37,239 nt of DNA, from contig DATDGI010000202.1 in the NCBI GenBank assembly GCA_036522155.1, positions 1 to 37,239 of the forward strand. The letters are read 5' to 3'. Below the pieces are notes generated by a model, which saw only the letters and a program-made list of their open reading frames with translations, had not been told where the DNA came from and did not search any database. This stretch comes from UBA9676 sp036522155 (GTDB lineage Bacteria; Actinomycetota; Actinomycetes; Streptosporangiales; Streptosporangiaceae). A program made the translations under genes and the position numbers. This document shows positions 20,883-28,718 of the stretch, in pieces (position 1 is the stretch's first letter; each line of letters starts with the position of its first letter).

Positions 20883-23299
20883 GGCCGGGCCTTGGGCTGT
20901 CGGCCCTGCGCGCCGGGCTGACCCGCCACCGGATCCAGACGATCGTGATCGCCCTGGTCGCGCTGGTGTCCACCGGCGCCTCGGTCGCGGGCCTGGCCCT
21001 GGCCATCGACTCGGGTGCCCCGTTCGACCACGCGTTCAGCTCAGCGCACGGCGCGGACGTCGCGGCGGTCATCGACTCCGCTCGCGCTACTCAAGCTGAG
21101 CTGACCGCGAGCACGCGGCTGGCGGCGGTGACCGCCGCCACGGGGCCCTTCGCCGAGGTCACCACCACACCCCGGCTTGACGCCCACGGTGGATGCGCCC
21201 GCGCGACCCCGGCCAGCCCATGCCTCGCCCCGCAAAGCATGCCGCCGATGACACTGGCCGGGCGCGCGTCCCCCGGTGGCCCGGTCGACGACCTCACCCT
21301 GCGCTCGGGCCACTGGGCAACCCGGCCCGGCCAGATCGTCTTGTCCAGCGCCGACGTGTACCCCGACGGCAGCCTCCCCCAGGGCGTGGGCCTGGGCACG
21401 CAGCTCACGGTGACCGGCGCGCCGGGCATGCCCCGCCTGGTCGTGGTCGGCGTCGCAGCATCTGCCACAAACTCAGCGGACGGCTGGGTGACACCGGCGG
21501 AGATCGGCAGGCTGCGCCGGCCAGGGACACCGCCCAGCGCGCAGATGCTGTACCGGTTCGCCAGCGCGGGCACAGCCATGGCGATCCGCGCTGACGTCGC
21601 GACGGTCGCCGCGGCGCTGCCGGCGGGCGCCGTAACCGGCACCCAGTCCTACCTCACCGTCAGGGCCCAGGAATCGCCGGGGATCACCCCGATCGCGCCG
21701 TTCCTGATCGCGATCGGCCTCATCGGCGTGGTGATGTCGGCGCTGGTCGTGATCAACGTGGTGAGCGGCGCGGTCGTGACCGGATACCGCCGGATCGGCA
21801 TCCTCAAGAGCATCGGCTTCACCCCAGGCCAGGTAGCCGCGGCCTACACCGGCCAGGCGGTCGCGCCGGCCGTCGCCGGAGCCCTGGCCGGGCTTGCCCT
21901 GGGGAACCTGCTGGCCGCCGCGCTGCTCGCCAGGGCCGCCAGCGCCTACCAGGTCAGCATGCTCAGCACGCCGGCCTGGCTGGATGTGGCCGTCGCGGCG
22001 ACCATCTGCGGCCTGGCCGGCAGCGCCGCGCTGCTGCCAGCCATCCGCGCGGGCCGGCTCAGCGCCATCGAGGCGATCACCGCGGGCCGGGCGCCGCGCT
22101 CCGGCCGGGGTTTCGCCCCGCACCGGCAGCTGGCCAGGCTCCGACTGCCCCGGCCGGTGACGATGGGCCTCGCGGCCCCCTTCGCCCGCCCGGCCCGCAC
22201 CGCGCTCACCCTGGCCGCCGTCCTGGCCGGCGCCACCGCGGTAACCCTCACCGCAGGCCTGGCCGGGTCGCTGGGCCGCGTGGTGGCCGGCCTGTCGCTG
22301 ACCAGCACCGAGCAAATCCAGATCCAGGTCCCGCCGGGCGGGCCGGCGGGCGTTGTCGTGACCGGCCACGGCCACCATCACCGCCGCGCCCAGCCGCTGA
22401 CCGTTCCGGCCGCCCTGCACGCCCAGCCCGGAACCCTGCACTACGTCGCCGAGGCAGACGAGCAGGCACGTGTGGCAGGCCTGACCGGACAGATACCGGT
22501 CACCGGGTTCCAGGGCAACGCCGCCTGGACCGGCTACCCGATGATCAGCGGGCACTGGTACGCCGCCCCCGGCCAGGCTGACGTGCCCGCCGGCTTTCTC
22601 GCCGCCACTGGTACCACCATCGGAGACACCGTCACGCTCACGTTCGGCGGCAGGCAGATCCCGGTCCGGATCGTCGGGGAAGTCTTCGACAGCGACAACG
22701 CCGGGCTGGCCATGATCACCGACGGGCGCACTCTGGCCCGGCCCGGCCACCCGCTCGCCGTCACCCAGTACGACATCGGGCTGCGCCCCGGTACCTCCCC
22801 CGGCGCGTACGCGCAGGCGCTGAGCAGCAGGCTCGGGCCGACCTACTACGTCAGCGTGAACAACACCAACAGAGGCCTGCCGATCGTCGACGGCCTGATC
22901 GCCACCCTGACGCTGCTCCTGGCCGCCGTGGCCGGGCTCGGCGTGCTGAACACCGTCCTGCTCAACACCAGGGAACGGGTACATGACCTGGGCGTGCTCA
23001 AGGCCGTCGGAATGACACCACGGCAGACCATCGCCATGATCGTCTGCTCAGTCACCGGCACCGGGCTAGCAGCCGGAGCGATCGCGGTCCCCGCCGGTAT
23101 CGTGCTGCAACGCCACCTGGTGCCCGCTATGGCCGCCGCGGCAGGCACCGGGCTGCCAGCTAGCTTCCTGGACGTGTACCGCGGCTGGGAACTCGCCGCG
23201 CTGGCCCTGGCCGGCACCGTGATCGCAGTCGCCGGAGCGCTACCGCCAGCCGGCTGGGCCGCGCACAGCAGGACAGCCACGGCGCTACGCACCGAGTAA
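20879..23299 (+). CDS. FtsX-like ABC transporter permease
   Basis: This 806-aa membrane protein has one N-terminal TM helix, a large extracytoplasmic domain, and an FtsX domain with three TM helices at about 265-400 (including YRRIGILKSIGFTPGQV, the coupling helix). A second TM plus extracytoplasmic domain follows, then a second FtsX domain at about 670-800 (RVHDLGVLKAVGMTPRQT). This two-repeat layout is typical of actinobacterial exporters of peptides, lipids or antibiotics. A His-rich patch (GHGHHHRR, about residue 496) in the second outer domain could bind metal. It overlaps the ATPase by 4 bases; the pair forms one exporter. Confidence 0.93.
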   Translation: MRPGLGLSALRAGLTRHRIQTIVIALVALVSTGASVAGLALAIDSGAPFDHAFSSAHGADVAAVIDSARATQAELTASTRLAAVTAATGPFAEVTTTPRLDAHGGCARATPASPCLAPQSMPPMTLAGRASPGGPVDDLTLRSGHWATRPGQIVLSSADVYPDGSLPQGVGLGTQLTVTGAPGMPRLVVVGVAASATNSADGWVTPAEIGRLRRPGTPPSAQMLYRFASAGTAMAIRADVATVAAALPAGAVTGTQSYLTVRAQESPGITPIAPFLIAIGLIGVVMSALVVINVVSGAVVTGYRRIGILKSIGFTPGQVAAAYTGQAVAPAVAGALAGLALGNLLAAALLARAASAYQVSMLSTPAWLDVAVAATICGLAGSAALLPAIRAGRLSAIEAITAGRAPRSGRGFAPHRQLARLRLPRPVTMGLAAPFARPARTALTLAAVLAGATAVTLTAGLAGSLGRVVAGLSLTSTEQIQIQVPPGGPAGVVVTGHGHHHRRAQPLTVPAALHAQPGTLHYVAEADEQARVAGLTGQIPVTGFQGNAAWTGYPMISGHWYAAPGQADVPAGFLAATGTTIGDTVTLTFGGRQIPVRIVGEVFDSDNAGLAMITDGRTLARPGHPLAVTQYDIGLRPGTSPGAYAQALSSRLGPTYYVSVNNTNRGLPIVDGLIATLTLLLAAVAGLGVLNTVLLNTRERVHDLGVLKAVGMTPRQTIAMIVCSVTGTGLAAGAIAVPAGIVLQRHLVPAMAAAAGTGLPASFLDVYRGWELAALALAGTVIAVAGALPPAGWAAHSRTATALRTE

Positions 23300-23309
23300 C
23301 GCCCAGACA

Positions 23310-23349
23310 GCGCGCCTCAGCCGCGTACGGCAGCCCACGCGGTTCGCGC
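23310..23349. terminator. Hairpin between the ABC permease and tmRNA 3' ends
   Basis: An inner CCGCGT/ACGCGG stem (23321-23326 with 23337-23342) is backed by an outer GCGCG/CGCGC pair (23310-23314 with 23345-23349). It lies between the convergent permease gene and tmRNA gene and could stop transcription in both directions. There is no T-tract. Confidence 0.4.
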
Positions 23350-23362
23350 CATGACAAAAGTT

Positions 23363-23733
23363 AGTGGAGGTGGCGGGAATCGAACCCGCGTCCTTCAGTG
23401 CATCACCAGGGCTTCTCCGGGCGCAGCCTGCGTCGCTTTTCTCAGCCCCGGCGGTCGTGCAGGCCAGCCGCCGACGGGCTCAGTCGCTGTTAGGTGTCCC
23501 GCTCAGCCCCGCGACCGGGCTTAGCGGTGGATCCTCCTCACTGATGCCAGACACCGGGCCGGAGGAACTCCCGGGCTGACAGCCCCTAACTCGCGTTAGG
23601 CCGCGAGGGAGAGGGCAGTGCGCTTAACATTGGCACTTATTTTGGTTGCGGTCACAGTGTTAACGAGGTTATGTCCGCAGTCCTCGGCCCGCTTCACCTG
23701 GATCAACCACCAAAGTCGAAGCCTGTCACCCCC
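23363..23733 (-). ncRNA. ssrA: tmRNA (transfer-messenger RNA)
   Basis: The 5' end GGGGGTGACAGGCTTCGAC (23733 downward) pairs through GGGGGTG with CACCTCC at 23366-23372, forming the tRNA-like acceptor stem. The T arm GCGGGTTCGATTCCCGC is at 23373-23389. The tag reading frame (23634 down to 23596) starts at GCC after ATAAGT and encodes ANVKRTALSLAA followed by TAA. The final LAA matches the protease-recognition end of tmRNA tags. The 3' terminus after the discriminator A reads CTA, not CCA, so CCA must be added enzymatically. tmRNA with SmpB (encoded 2.5 kb upstream) rescues stalled ribosomes and marks the nascent protein for degradation. Confidence 0.97.
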
Positions 23734-23787
23734 TGTTGAGTTGTCAACGAGGCGAGGGCGCCAGCCGCCGCCTCAGCACGTCTTACG

Positions 23788-23816
23788 ACGTTACCGTGTC
23801 AACGCGGGACGGCCAA
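23788..23816 (-). promoter_or_regulatory. Putative ssrA promoter
   Basis: On the - strand TTGGCC (23816-23811) and TAACGT (23793-23788) are separated by exactly 17 bases, giving -35 and -10 elements. The predicted start would be about 48 bases before the mature tmRNA 5' end, leaving a leader for RNase P to remove. A TTGACA within the spacer is a competing -35. Confidence 0.4.
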
Positions 23817-23852
23817 CCGGGGATTCCCGGCAGGTGGCGGAAAACGTGAGAT

Positions 23853-23896
23853 GCCCCCGTGGGCACTGGCGGTGGCCGAATCGCACCCACGGGGGC
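23853..23896 (-). terminator. 11-bp inverted repeat upstream of ssrA
   Basis: GCCCCCGTGGG (23853-23863) and CCCACGGGGGC (23886-23896) are perfect inverted repeats with a 22-base spacer. On the - strand the hairpin is followed by ATCTCACGTTTT. It may be a second terminator isolating ssrA from the upstream operon, or a protein-binding site. Confidence 0.5.
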
Positions 23897-23923
23897 GGAC
23901 CGGCAGGGTCGGGGCCGGTCATA

Positions 23924-23955
23924 AACCCGGGCCTCCCCCGAGATGAGGCCCGGTT
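23924..23955 (-). terminator. Intrinsic terminator after the pseudo-PBP gene
   Basis: GAGGCCCGG (23945-23953) and CCGGGCCTC (23927-23935) make a perfect 9-bp stem, extended by AA/TT pairs past one bulged C. On the - strand the stem is followed by TTTAT, the most terminator-like tail in the window. It lies about 170 bases past the PBP-homologue stop codon. Confidence 0.6.
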
Positions 23956-24121
23956 CTCATCACGACGACTGGGCCGCAACCCCCCAAGCGGCACTCAGTC
24001 AACCAGTAAGACGTCAAGGAGTAGTAGCTTGGTTGCTCCGAGTCACGAAAATTAAGGTCACGACTTGATCAAGGCCCGGCTCGGCCCGCGGCGGTGGGCT
24101 GCTACGGTGCCCCTCCCCTTG

Positions 24122-26173
24122 TTACGGGGCCGCGGCCAGCACCCGGGCCGCCAGCGGGGCGGCCGAGGCGGCGGCGGACCGGCCGAGCTCCAGCACCGCG
24201 ATGGCCACGTCCCCGCGGTAACCGACGAACCAGCTGGCCCATATCTCATGCTTGCCCGGGCGGTACAGCACCGTCCCCACCTGGCCGTGCACCGGCTGCC
24301 CGGCCAGATCCGCCTGCCGGGCCACGCCGTCGTGCACGGTGGCCCGCATCAGGGCGCGCAGGGTAGCCAGGTTCGCGGCGCTGAACGAGCCCGCCGTCCT
24401 GGCCGCCTTGGCCGGATCACCGGGCGTGACGATCAGCGACGGGGCATGCTGGCTGCCGCTGTCCACCTGCCCGGCGACCAGGGCCATGGCCAGCGGGCTG
24501 ACCAGCACGCTGCCCTCGCCGATGGTGCCGGCCGCGACCGCCGCCACGCTGCTGGGCGAGTGCATGGACCCGGAGAAGCTCGTCAGCGGCAGCTGCCACC
24601 TGGCGCCGAGCCCGAACCCGGTGGCCGCGGCGGTCAGCTCCCGCCCGGTCAGGCCGAGCGACAGGCCGCTGAACGCGGTGCCGCAGGCATGTGCGAAATC
24701 GGCCGAGAACGGTGGCTGGCTGCCGAAATCCCGCTCTCGCGGGACATTGGTGAACAGTTCCCCACCGACGTCGTTCACCCGGTGGCAGGGCACCTGCCGG
24801 CTCACCTGCATGCCGCTGGCCAGCAGCGCCTCGGTGGAGACGATGGTGAAGGCCGGCCCGGGCGGGTACTGGCCGGCCAGCGGGTCGATCGGGCCGATGC
24901 CGCGCGCACTGTGGGCGGCGACGGTCAGAATGCGCCCGGTGGAGGACTGGATGGCGACCACCGCGGCGGACTCGGGCACCGAGGCCAGCGCACCGTCGGC
25001 CGCGAGCTGCAGCCGGGTGTCGAGGGTGGTGCGGACCGGCCGCGACGCCTGTCCCGGCCAGCTCTTCAGCACCGCCACCTTGCGGCCCTTCGCGGTCTCC
25101 GTCACCACCTGGACGGTGGGTGTGCCGGCCAGGTCGTGGTTGCGGGCCTTCTGCAGCCCGGTCAGCCCCACCGTGGCGCCCGGGCGGTAGGAGATGCCCT
25201 CGACGCGCAGCTCAGCGGAGGCCTCCGCGCCCACCGAGCCGACCACGGCCGGGGCGATGCTGGAGAACAGCCGCGCCCTGGCCGGCTTGATGATCAGGCC
25301 GGGTACGTGGGCCAGCCGGTGGGCCATCCAGCGGTACTGGCTGGGCCGGAGCACCACCAGTTCCTGGAAGGACGACCGCGGCGCGGCCAGGATCCAGCCG
25401 AGCAGCTGGCTGGCGTCCAGCTTGGTGACCCGGCCGAGCGCGGCCGCGGTGGCGGCCGGGTTCGCGAGCCGGTCCGGCCGTACCCCGGCCACGTACACGG
25501 TCGATGGCTGCTGCAACGGAGCGCCGGCGGCGTCTTCCAGCAGCGCCCGTTGCGGCGTGGTGGAGACGACCGCCAGCCGCAGCCCGGGGCGCAGGCCCGG
25601 GTTGATCACCTGCGGGGTCCACACCACCCGCCAGCCCGCTGGCGTCTGGCGCAGGTTGAAGGCGCCGTGGTAGTCCCACGGCGCGCCGTCCTGGCCGAGG
25701 TCCACCGAGGCCTGGAAGGACGCCCGGGCCTGGTTCCCGTGCTGGCTGATCGGCCCCATCGACAGGTAGAAGGCGGCCGCGTCGAGCTGGAGGTAAGCGT
25801 CCTCCAGGGCCCGGGACACCATCGCCGGGTTGCCGGTGGTGAGCTGGGCGGCCGCCTGGTACTGGTGGTCCTGCCAGGCCAGCAGGAAGGCCTCCACCGC
25901 GGGCTCGGCTGATGGGGTGGACCACAGCCCGCCCGCGAACCCGGCCACGGCCAGGCCGACCGCGATCACCGCCGCTATCACCTTCACCAGCGACGGTGGG
26001 GCGCGAAACTCGTTCAACCTGATCCCCCGTACGCTCCTCCGGCCACCCCCCGGGAGCGCGCCCGTCACCGGTGCGCTCCCGCCAGCGCCGGGTTCTGGTG
26101 CGCGTTTGACGGTGACGAAGGGAGAGGCTGCTGGCCGGGCCGCGTGCGAGCCCCGCCTACGGTAGGAGGCCAT
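24122..26173 (-). CDS. PBP2-like transpeptidase homologue with degenerate active site
   Basis: This 683-aa protein has the architecture of class B penicillin-binding proteins: a basic N-terminus, one TM anchor (about 63-85), an NTF2-like/MecA_N domain, a PBP dimerisation domain and a transpeptidase domain (about 395-680). The expected active-site motifs are all replaced: SxxK reads P-A-F-T (440-443, in YPPGPAFTIVSTEALL), SxN reads A-C-G (496-498, in FAHACGTAFSGL) and KTG reads Q-V-G (631-633, in VHGQVGT). Flanking residues still align, so the fold is likely kept while penicillin binding and peptide crosslinking are lost. ATG26173 has GGAGGGG upstream. It lies 14 bases after smpB, probably in one operon with ftsEX-smpB. 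Confidence 0.88.
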   Translation of the reverse strand: MASYRRRGSHAARPAASPFVTVKRAPEPGAGGSAPVTGALPGGGRRSVRGIRLNEFRAPPSLVKVIAAVIAVGLAVAGFAGGLWSTPSAEPAVEAFLLAWQDHQYQAAAQLTTGNPAMVSRALEDAYLQLDAAAFYLSMGPISQHGNQARASFQASVDLGQDGAPWDYHGAFNLRQTPAGWRVVWTPQVINPGLRPGLRLAVVSTTPQRALLEDAAGAPLQQPSTVYVAGVRPDRLANPAATAAALGRVTKLDASQLLGWILAAPRSSFQELVVLRPSQYRWMAHRLAHVPGLIIKPARARLFSSIAPAVVGSVGAEASAELRVEGISYRPGATVGLTGLQKARNHDLAGTPTVQVVTETAKGRKVAVLKSWPGQASRPVRTTLDTRLQLAADGALASVPESAAVVAIQSSTGRILTVAAHSARGIGPIDPLAGQYPPGPAFTIVSTEALLASGMQVSRQVPCHRVNDVGGELFTNVPRERDFGSQPPFSADFAHACGTAFSGLSLGLTGRELTAAATGFGLGARWQLPLTSFSGSMHSPSSVAAVAAGTIGEGSVLVSPLAMALVAGQVDSGSQHAPSLIVTPGDPAKAARTAGSFSAANLATLRALMRATVHDGVARQADLAGQPVHGQVGTVLYRPGKHEIWASWFVGYRGDVAIAVLELGRSAAASAAPLAARVLAAAP

Positions 26174-26187
26174 CGCCTGCCCCTCCG

Positions 26188-26652
26188 CTAACCTCGCCGC
26201 CGGAAGGCACGTTCAACCTCCCTGGCAGCGTCCCGCTGCGCCAGATCCTGGCGCTTGTCGTATGTCCGTTTGCCACGGGCCAGCGCCAGCTCGACCTTGG
26301 CCTTCCCATTCGAGAAGTACAGCGAGAGCGGGATCAGGGTGAGGCCGCGCTCGGCGGTCTGGCTGGCGAGCCGGTCGATCTCCTTCCGGTGCAGCAGCAG
26401 CTTGCGAGGCCGCCTCGGTTCGTGATTGGTCCAGGTTCCGTGGGCGTACTGGGGAATGTGCACCCCGAGCAGCCACATTTCGCCCTCAGTGATCTGGCCG
26501 AACCCGTCGGTCAGGGAGGCACGGCCAGCGCGCAGTGACTTCACCTCGGTGCCGGTGAGGACGAGGCCCGCCTCAACGACATCCTCGATGTGATAATCGT
26601 GCCTCGCCCGGCGGTTGCGGGCAACAACCCTGCGTCCCGGCTGCTCAGCCAC
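26188..26652 (-). CDS. smpB: SsrA-binding protein SmpB
   Basis: This 154-aa RNA-binding protein delivers tmRNA to stalled ribosomes. Typical segments are ARHDYHIEDVVEAGLVLTGTEVKSLRAGRASL, the central QYAHGTWTNHEPRRPRKLLLHRKEI, and the basic C-terminal tail GKRTYDKRQDLAQRDAAREVERAFRR that enters the decoding centre. GTG26652 (V-A-E-Q-P-G-R-R) gives the usual length; the frame stays open far upstream through ftsX but that is out-of-frame read-through. It starts 29 bases after ftsX and its partner RNA gene ssrA is downstream, as in other Actinomycetota. Confidence 0.95.
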   Translation of the reverse strand: MAEQPGRRVVARNRRARHDYHIEDVVEAGLVLTGTEVKSLRAGRASLTDGFGQITEGEMWLLGVHIPQYAHGTWTNHEPRRPRKLLLHRKEIDRLASQTAERGLTLIPLSLYFSNGKAKVELALARGKRTYDKRQDLAQRDAAREVERAFRRRG

Positions 26653-26681
26653 GGCCCTGGCCGTCGTCGGCGTCCGGGGCC

Positions 26682-27593
26682 TCACGCCCGCAGGTAGCGG
26701 CGCAAGGTGAGGAACGAGGTGGCGCCGCACAGCACCACCCCCATCACCATGGCGAGCAGGATGACCTCGACCAGGTCGGTCACGCTGAGCTGGACGTTGT
26801 AGGGGAAGTACTGCTGCAGGGTGTCCAGCCCGAGCTGCTTGACCGCGATCAGCAGGGCCGCCGCGACCAGCCAGCCGAACATGCCCGCGATGATCCCCTC
26901 GACCAGGAACGGCAGCTGCACGTAGAAGTTCGAGGCGCCGACCAGCCGCATGATGGCCGTCTCCCGGCGGCGGTTGAAGGCCGACAGCCGGATCGTGTTC
27001 GCCACCAGCAGGACCGCCGCGATGATCAGCACGATGGCGATGATCACCACCGCGTTCCTGGCCCCGTCGAGCAGCTTGTAGAACTTGGCCAGGATCGAGG
27101 AGTCGTTGACGATCTGGTCCACCCCCGGCCGGCCCTGGACCGTGCCGGCCACGATGTTGAAATCGGCCTCGGCGTTGCGGAGCTTCACCTGGAAGGAGTC
27201 GGGGATCTCGGACTTGGTGACCAGGTTGGTGAACGAGGGATCCCGCGAGAAGTCCTGCTTGAAATGCACATACGCCTGGGCCTGCGACTCGTAGTAGACC
27301 TTCTCCACCTGCGGCAGCGCCCGCAGGTCCGCGGCGATCTGGTTCTTCTCGGCCAGGGTGGCCGCCCCGTTCTGCCGGCATTGCGGGCTCACGCTGGTGG
27401 CCGTGCACAGGTAGATGGACAGCTGGACCTTGCCCTGCCAGTAGGTGCGCGTGTTGTCCACCTGCTTGACGAACAGCAGGCCGGTGCCGAGCAGCGCCAG
27501 GCTGATCGCGACCACCACGACGAGTGCGATCGTCATGGTCAGGTTGCGCCGGAGGCCGGTCCAGACCTCCTGGAGGACAAACTGTGCACGCAT
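26682..27593 (-). CDS. ftsX: Cell division protein FtsX
   Basis: This 303-aa inner-membrane protein pairs with FtsE to control peptidoglycan hydrolases during division. It has a cytoplasmic start (MRAQFVLQEVWTGLRRNLTMT), TM1 at about 21-42, an outer domain to about residue 170 containing Cys63 and Cys72 (likely a disulfide), then three TM helices. Conserved features include AFNRRRETAIMRLVGASNFYV, the coupling helix. ATG27593 has GAGGGA upstream. Unlike the overlapping or closely spaced ftsE-ftsX pairs common elsewhere, a 59-base gap with a perfect hairpin separates the two genes here. Confidence 0.96.
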   Translation of the reverse strand: MRAQFVLQEVWTGLRRNLTMTIALVVVVAISLALLGTGLLFVKQVDNTRTYWQGKVQLSIYLCTATSVSPQCRQNGAATLAEKNQIAADLRALPQVEKVYYESQAQAYVHFKQDFSRDPSFTNLVTKSEIPDSFQVKLRNAEADFNIVAGTVQGRPGVDQIVNDSSILAKFYKLLDGARNAVVIIAIVLIIAAVLLVANTIRLSAFNRRRETAIMRLVGASNFYVQLPFLVEGIIAGMFGWLVAAALLIAVKQLGLDTLQQYFPYNVQLSVTDLVEVILLAMVMGVVLCGATSFLTLRRYLRA

Positions 27594-27623
27594 GGTCGCA
27601 ATCCCTCGGCAATCGGTGGGCTG

Positions 27624-27650
27624 AGGCCGGCCAGGCGACCTGGCCGGCCT
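27624..27650 (-). promoter_or_regulatory. Perfect 12-bp-stem hairpin between ftsE and ftsX
   Basis: AGGCCGGCCAGG (27624-27635) and CCTGGCCGGCCT (27639-27650) are perfect inverted repeats with a 3-base loop, starting 2 bases after the ftsE stop. There is no T-tract, and the ftsX Shine-Dalgarno lies about 20 bases beyond. It could attenuate transcription, protect ftsE mRNA from 3' decay, or set the FtsE:FtsX ratio. Confidence 0.75.
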
Positions 27651-27652
27651 GG

Positions 27653-28342
27653 TCAGTACGCCTGGCCGTATACCCCACGTGACTGGTCACGGACGACTTT
27701 GCCGTACTCCAGCTCGATGACCCGCTTGCGCATGGAGTCCACGATCGCCGCGTCGTGCGTCGCCATGACGACCGTGGTGCCGGTCCGGTTGATCCGGTCC
27801 AGCACCTTCATGATCCCGATCGAGGTGGCCGGGTCGATATTCCCGGTCGGCTCGTCGGCGAGCAGGATCATCGGCCGGTTGACGAAGGCCCGGGCTACCG
27901 CTACCCGCTGCTGCTCCCCGCCAGACAGCTCGTCGGGCATCCGCTCGTGCTTGCCCTCCAAGCCCACCAGGTCGATGACCTCGGGCACGACCTTGCGGAT
28001 GAACCGGCGGGGCTTGCCGATGACCTGCAGGGCGAACGCCACGTTGTGGTAGACGTTCTTGTTCGGCAGCAGCCGGAAGTCCTGGAACACGCACCCGATC
28101 CGGCGGCGCAGATAGGGCACCTTCCAGTTGGTGAGCCGGGCCAGGTCCTTGCCGGCCACGTAGATCCGGCCCTCGCTGGGACGCTCCTCACGCAGGATCA
28201 GCCGCAGGAAGGTGGACTTCCCGGAACCGGACGGACCCACCAGGAAGACAAACTCGCCCTTCTCGACATCGAGACTGACGTTCTCCAGAGCTGGTCGGCT
28301 CTGATTTGTGTACGTCTTAGTGACGTTATCGAAGTGGATCAC
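27653..28342 (-). CDS. ftsE: Cell division ATP-binding protein FtsE
   Basis: This 229-aa ABC ATPase powers the FtsX mechanotransmitter. It has Walker A GPSGSGKST, a Q-loop in CVFQDFRLLPNKNVYHNV, the signature LSGGEQQRVAVARA, Walker B ILLADEPTGNID and an H-loop ATHD. GTG28342 (VIHFDNVTKTY) matches the usual FtsE start; the in-frame extension to 28516 is low-complexity. No strong ribosome-binding site precedes it. The 193 bases upstream form a divergent region with the 60-aa gene and contain a possible - strand -10, TAGACT (28458-28463). Confidence 0.96.
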   Translation of the reverse strand: MIHFDNVTKTYTNQSRPALENVSLDVEKGEFVFLVGPSGSGKSTFLRLILREERPSEGRIYVAGKDLARLTNWKVPYLRRRIGCVFQDFRLLPNKNVYHNVAFALQVIGKPRRFIRKVVPEVIDLVGLEGKHERMPDELSGGEQQRVAVARAFVNRPMILLADEPTGNIDPATSIGIMKVLDRINRTGTTVVMATHDAAIVDSMRKRVIELEYGKVVRDQSRGVYGQAY

Positions 28343-28535
28343 AGGCCCATCACACGCGCTCGACGAATTCGGACCGGTGCGGCCGCGGGGGCGGGGCGGC
28401 CGCTGTTGGGCCTTCCCGGCTCGCGGCTGGGCGCTCTGCCCGGTTTGGCCAGACGACAGTCTAGGGGGGAAACTGGTTGGAGACGTGCAACACTGGTGAA
28501 GTGACCGGGAACGCACCAGGCCAGGGGGAACATCG

Positions 28536-28718
28536 ATGAGCTGCGAACACCTGATCTGTGCTCAGTGCGCGACACCGGTGGTGGAGGGACGCTGCCCCGC
28601 CTGCCAGGCCACCCGCGCCCAGTTCCACCGGCACTCGCCCGGCCTCAGCCTGCCGCTGGTCGCGGCGGCCCTGCTCGCCCTGCTGCTGTTCACCCTGTGG
28701 ATCCAGCTGGCGCACTAA
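28536..28718 (+). CDS. Small zinc-ribbon-like membrane protein
   Basis: This 60-aa protein starts with two CxxC knuckles (Cys8/Cys11 in CAQC, Cys20/Cys23 in CPAC), likely a zinc ribbon facing the cytoplasm. It ends with one TM helix (about 38-57, LPLVAAALLALLLFTLWIQLA). ATG28536 has AGGGGGA upstream. From memory similar small proteins occur next to prfB/ftsE in other Actinomycetota; their role is unknown. It is convergent with prfB and the two stop codons interlock: TAA at 28716-28718 on + and TAG at 28715-28717 on -. Confidence 0.85.
   Translation: MSCEHLICAQCATPVVEGRCPACQATRAQFHRHSPGLSLPLVAAALLALLLFTLWIQLAH

Larger units (their letters stand above)
23734..24121. other. Intergenic region between the pseudo-PBP gene and ssrA
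   Basis: These 388 bases contain no convincing protein gene. Reading in the direction of transcription (right to left), they hold the end of the PBP transcript, two strong hairpins (23924-23955 and 23853-23896) and the putative ssrA promoter (23788-23816). The 24000-24060 part is distinctly richer in A/T than its surroundings and could carry another promoter or a small RNA; I cannot assign it. Confidence 0.6.

Noticed and set aside
23364..23579. Open frame beginning MEVAGIEPAS on the + strand
   Set aside because: It is the antisense of the tmRNA 3' half; this peptide start is a known artefact of reading tRNA-like T arms in reverse.
24065..25912. 615-aa open frame on the + strand
   Set aside because: Antisense to the PBP homologue, low-complexity Arg/Gly/His composition, no motifs.
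26188..27690. 500-aa frame joining SmpB to an upstream extension
   Set aside because: Only the last 154 residues are SmpB; the upstream part is an out-of-frame reading of ftsX. A fusion is not supported.
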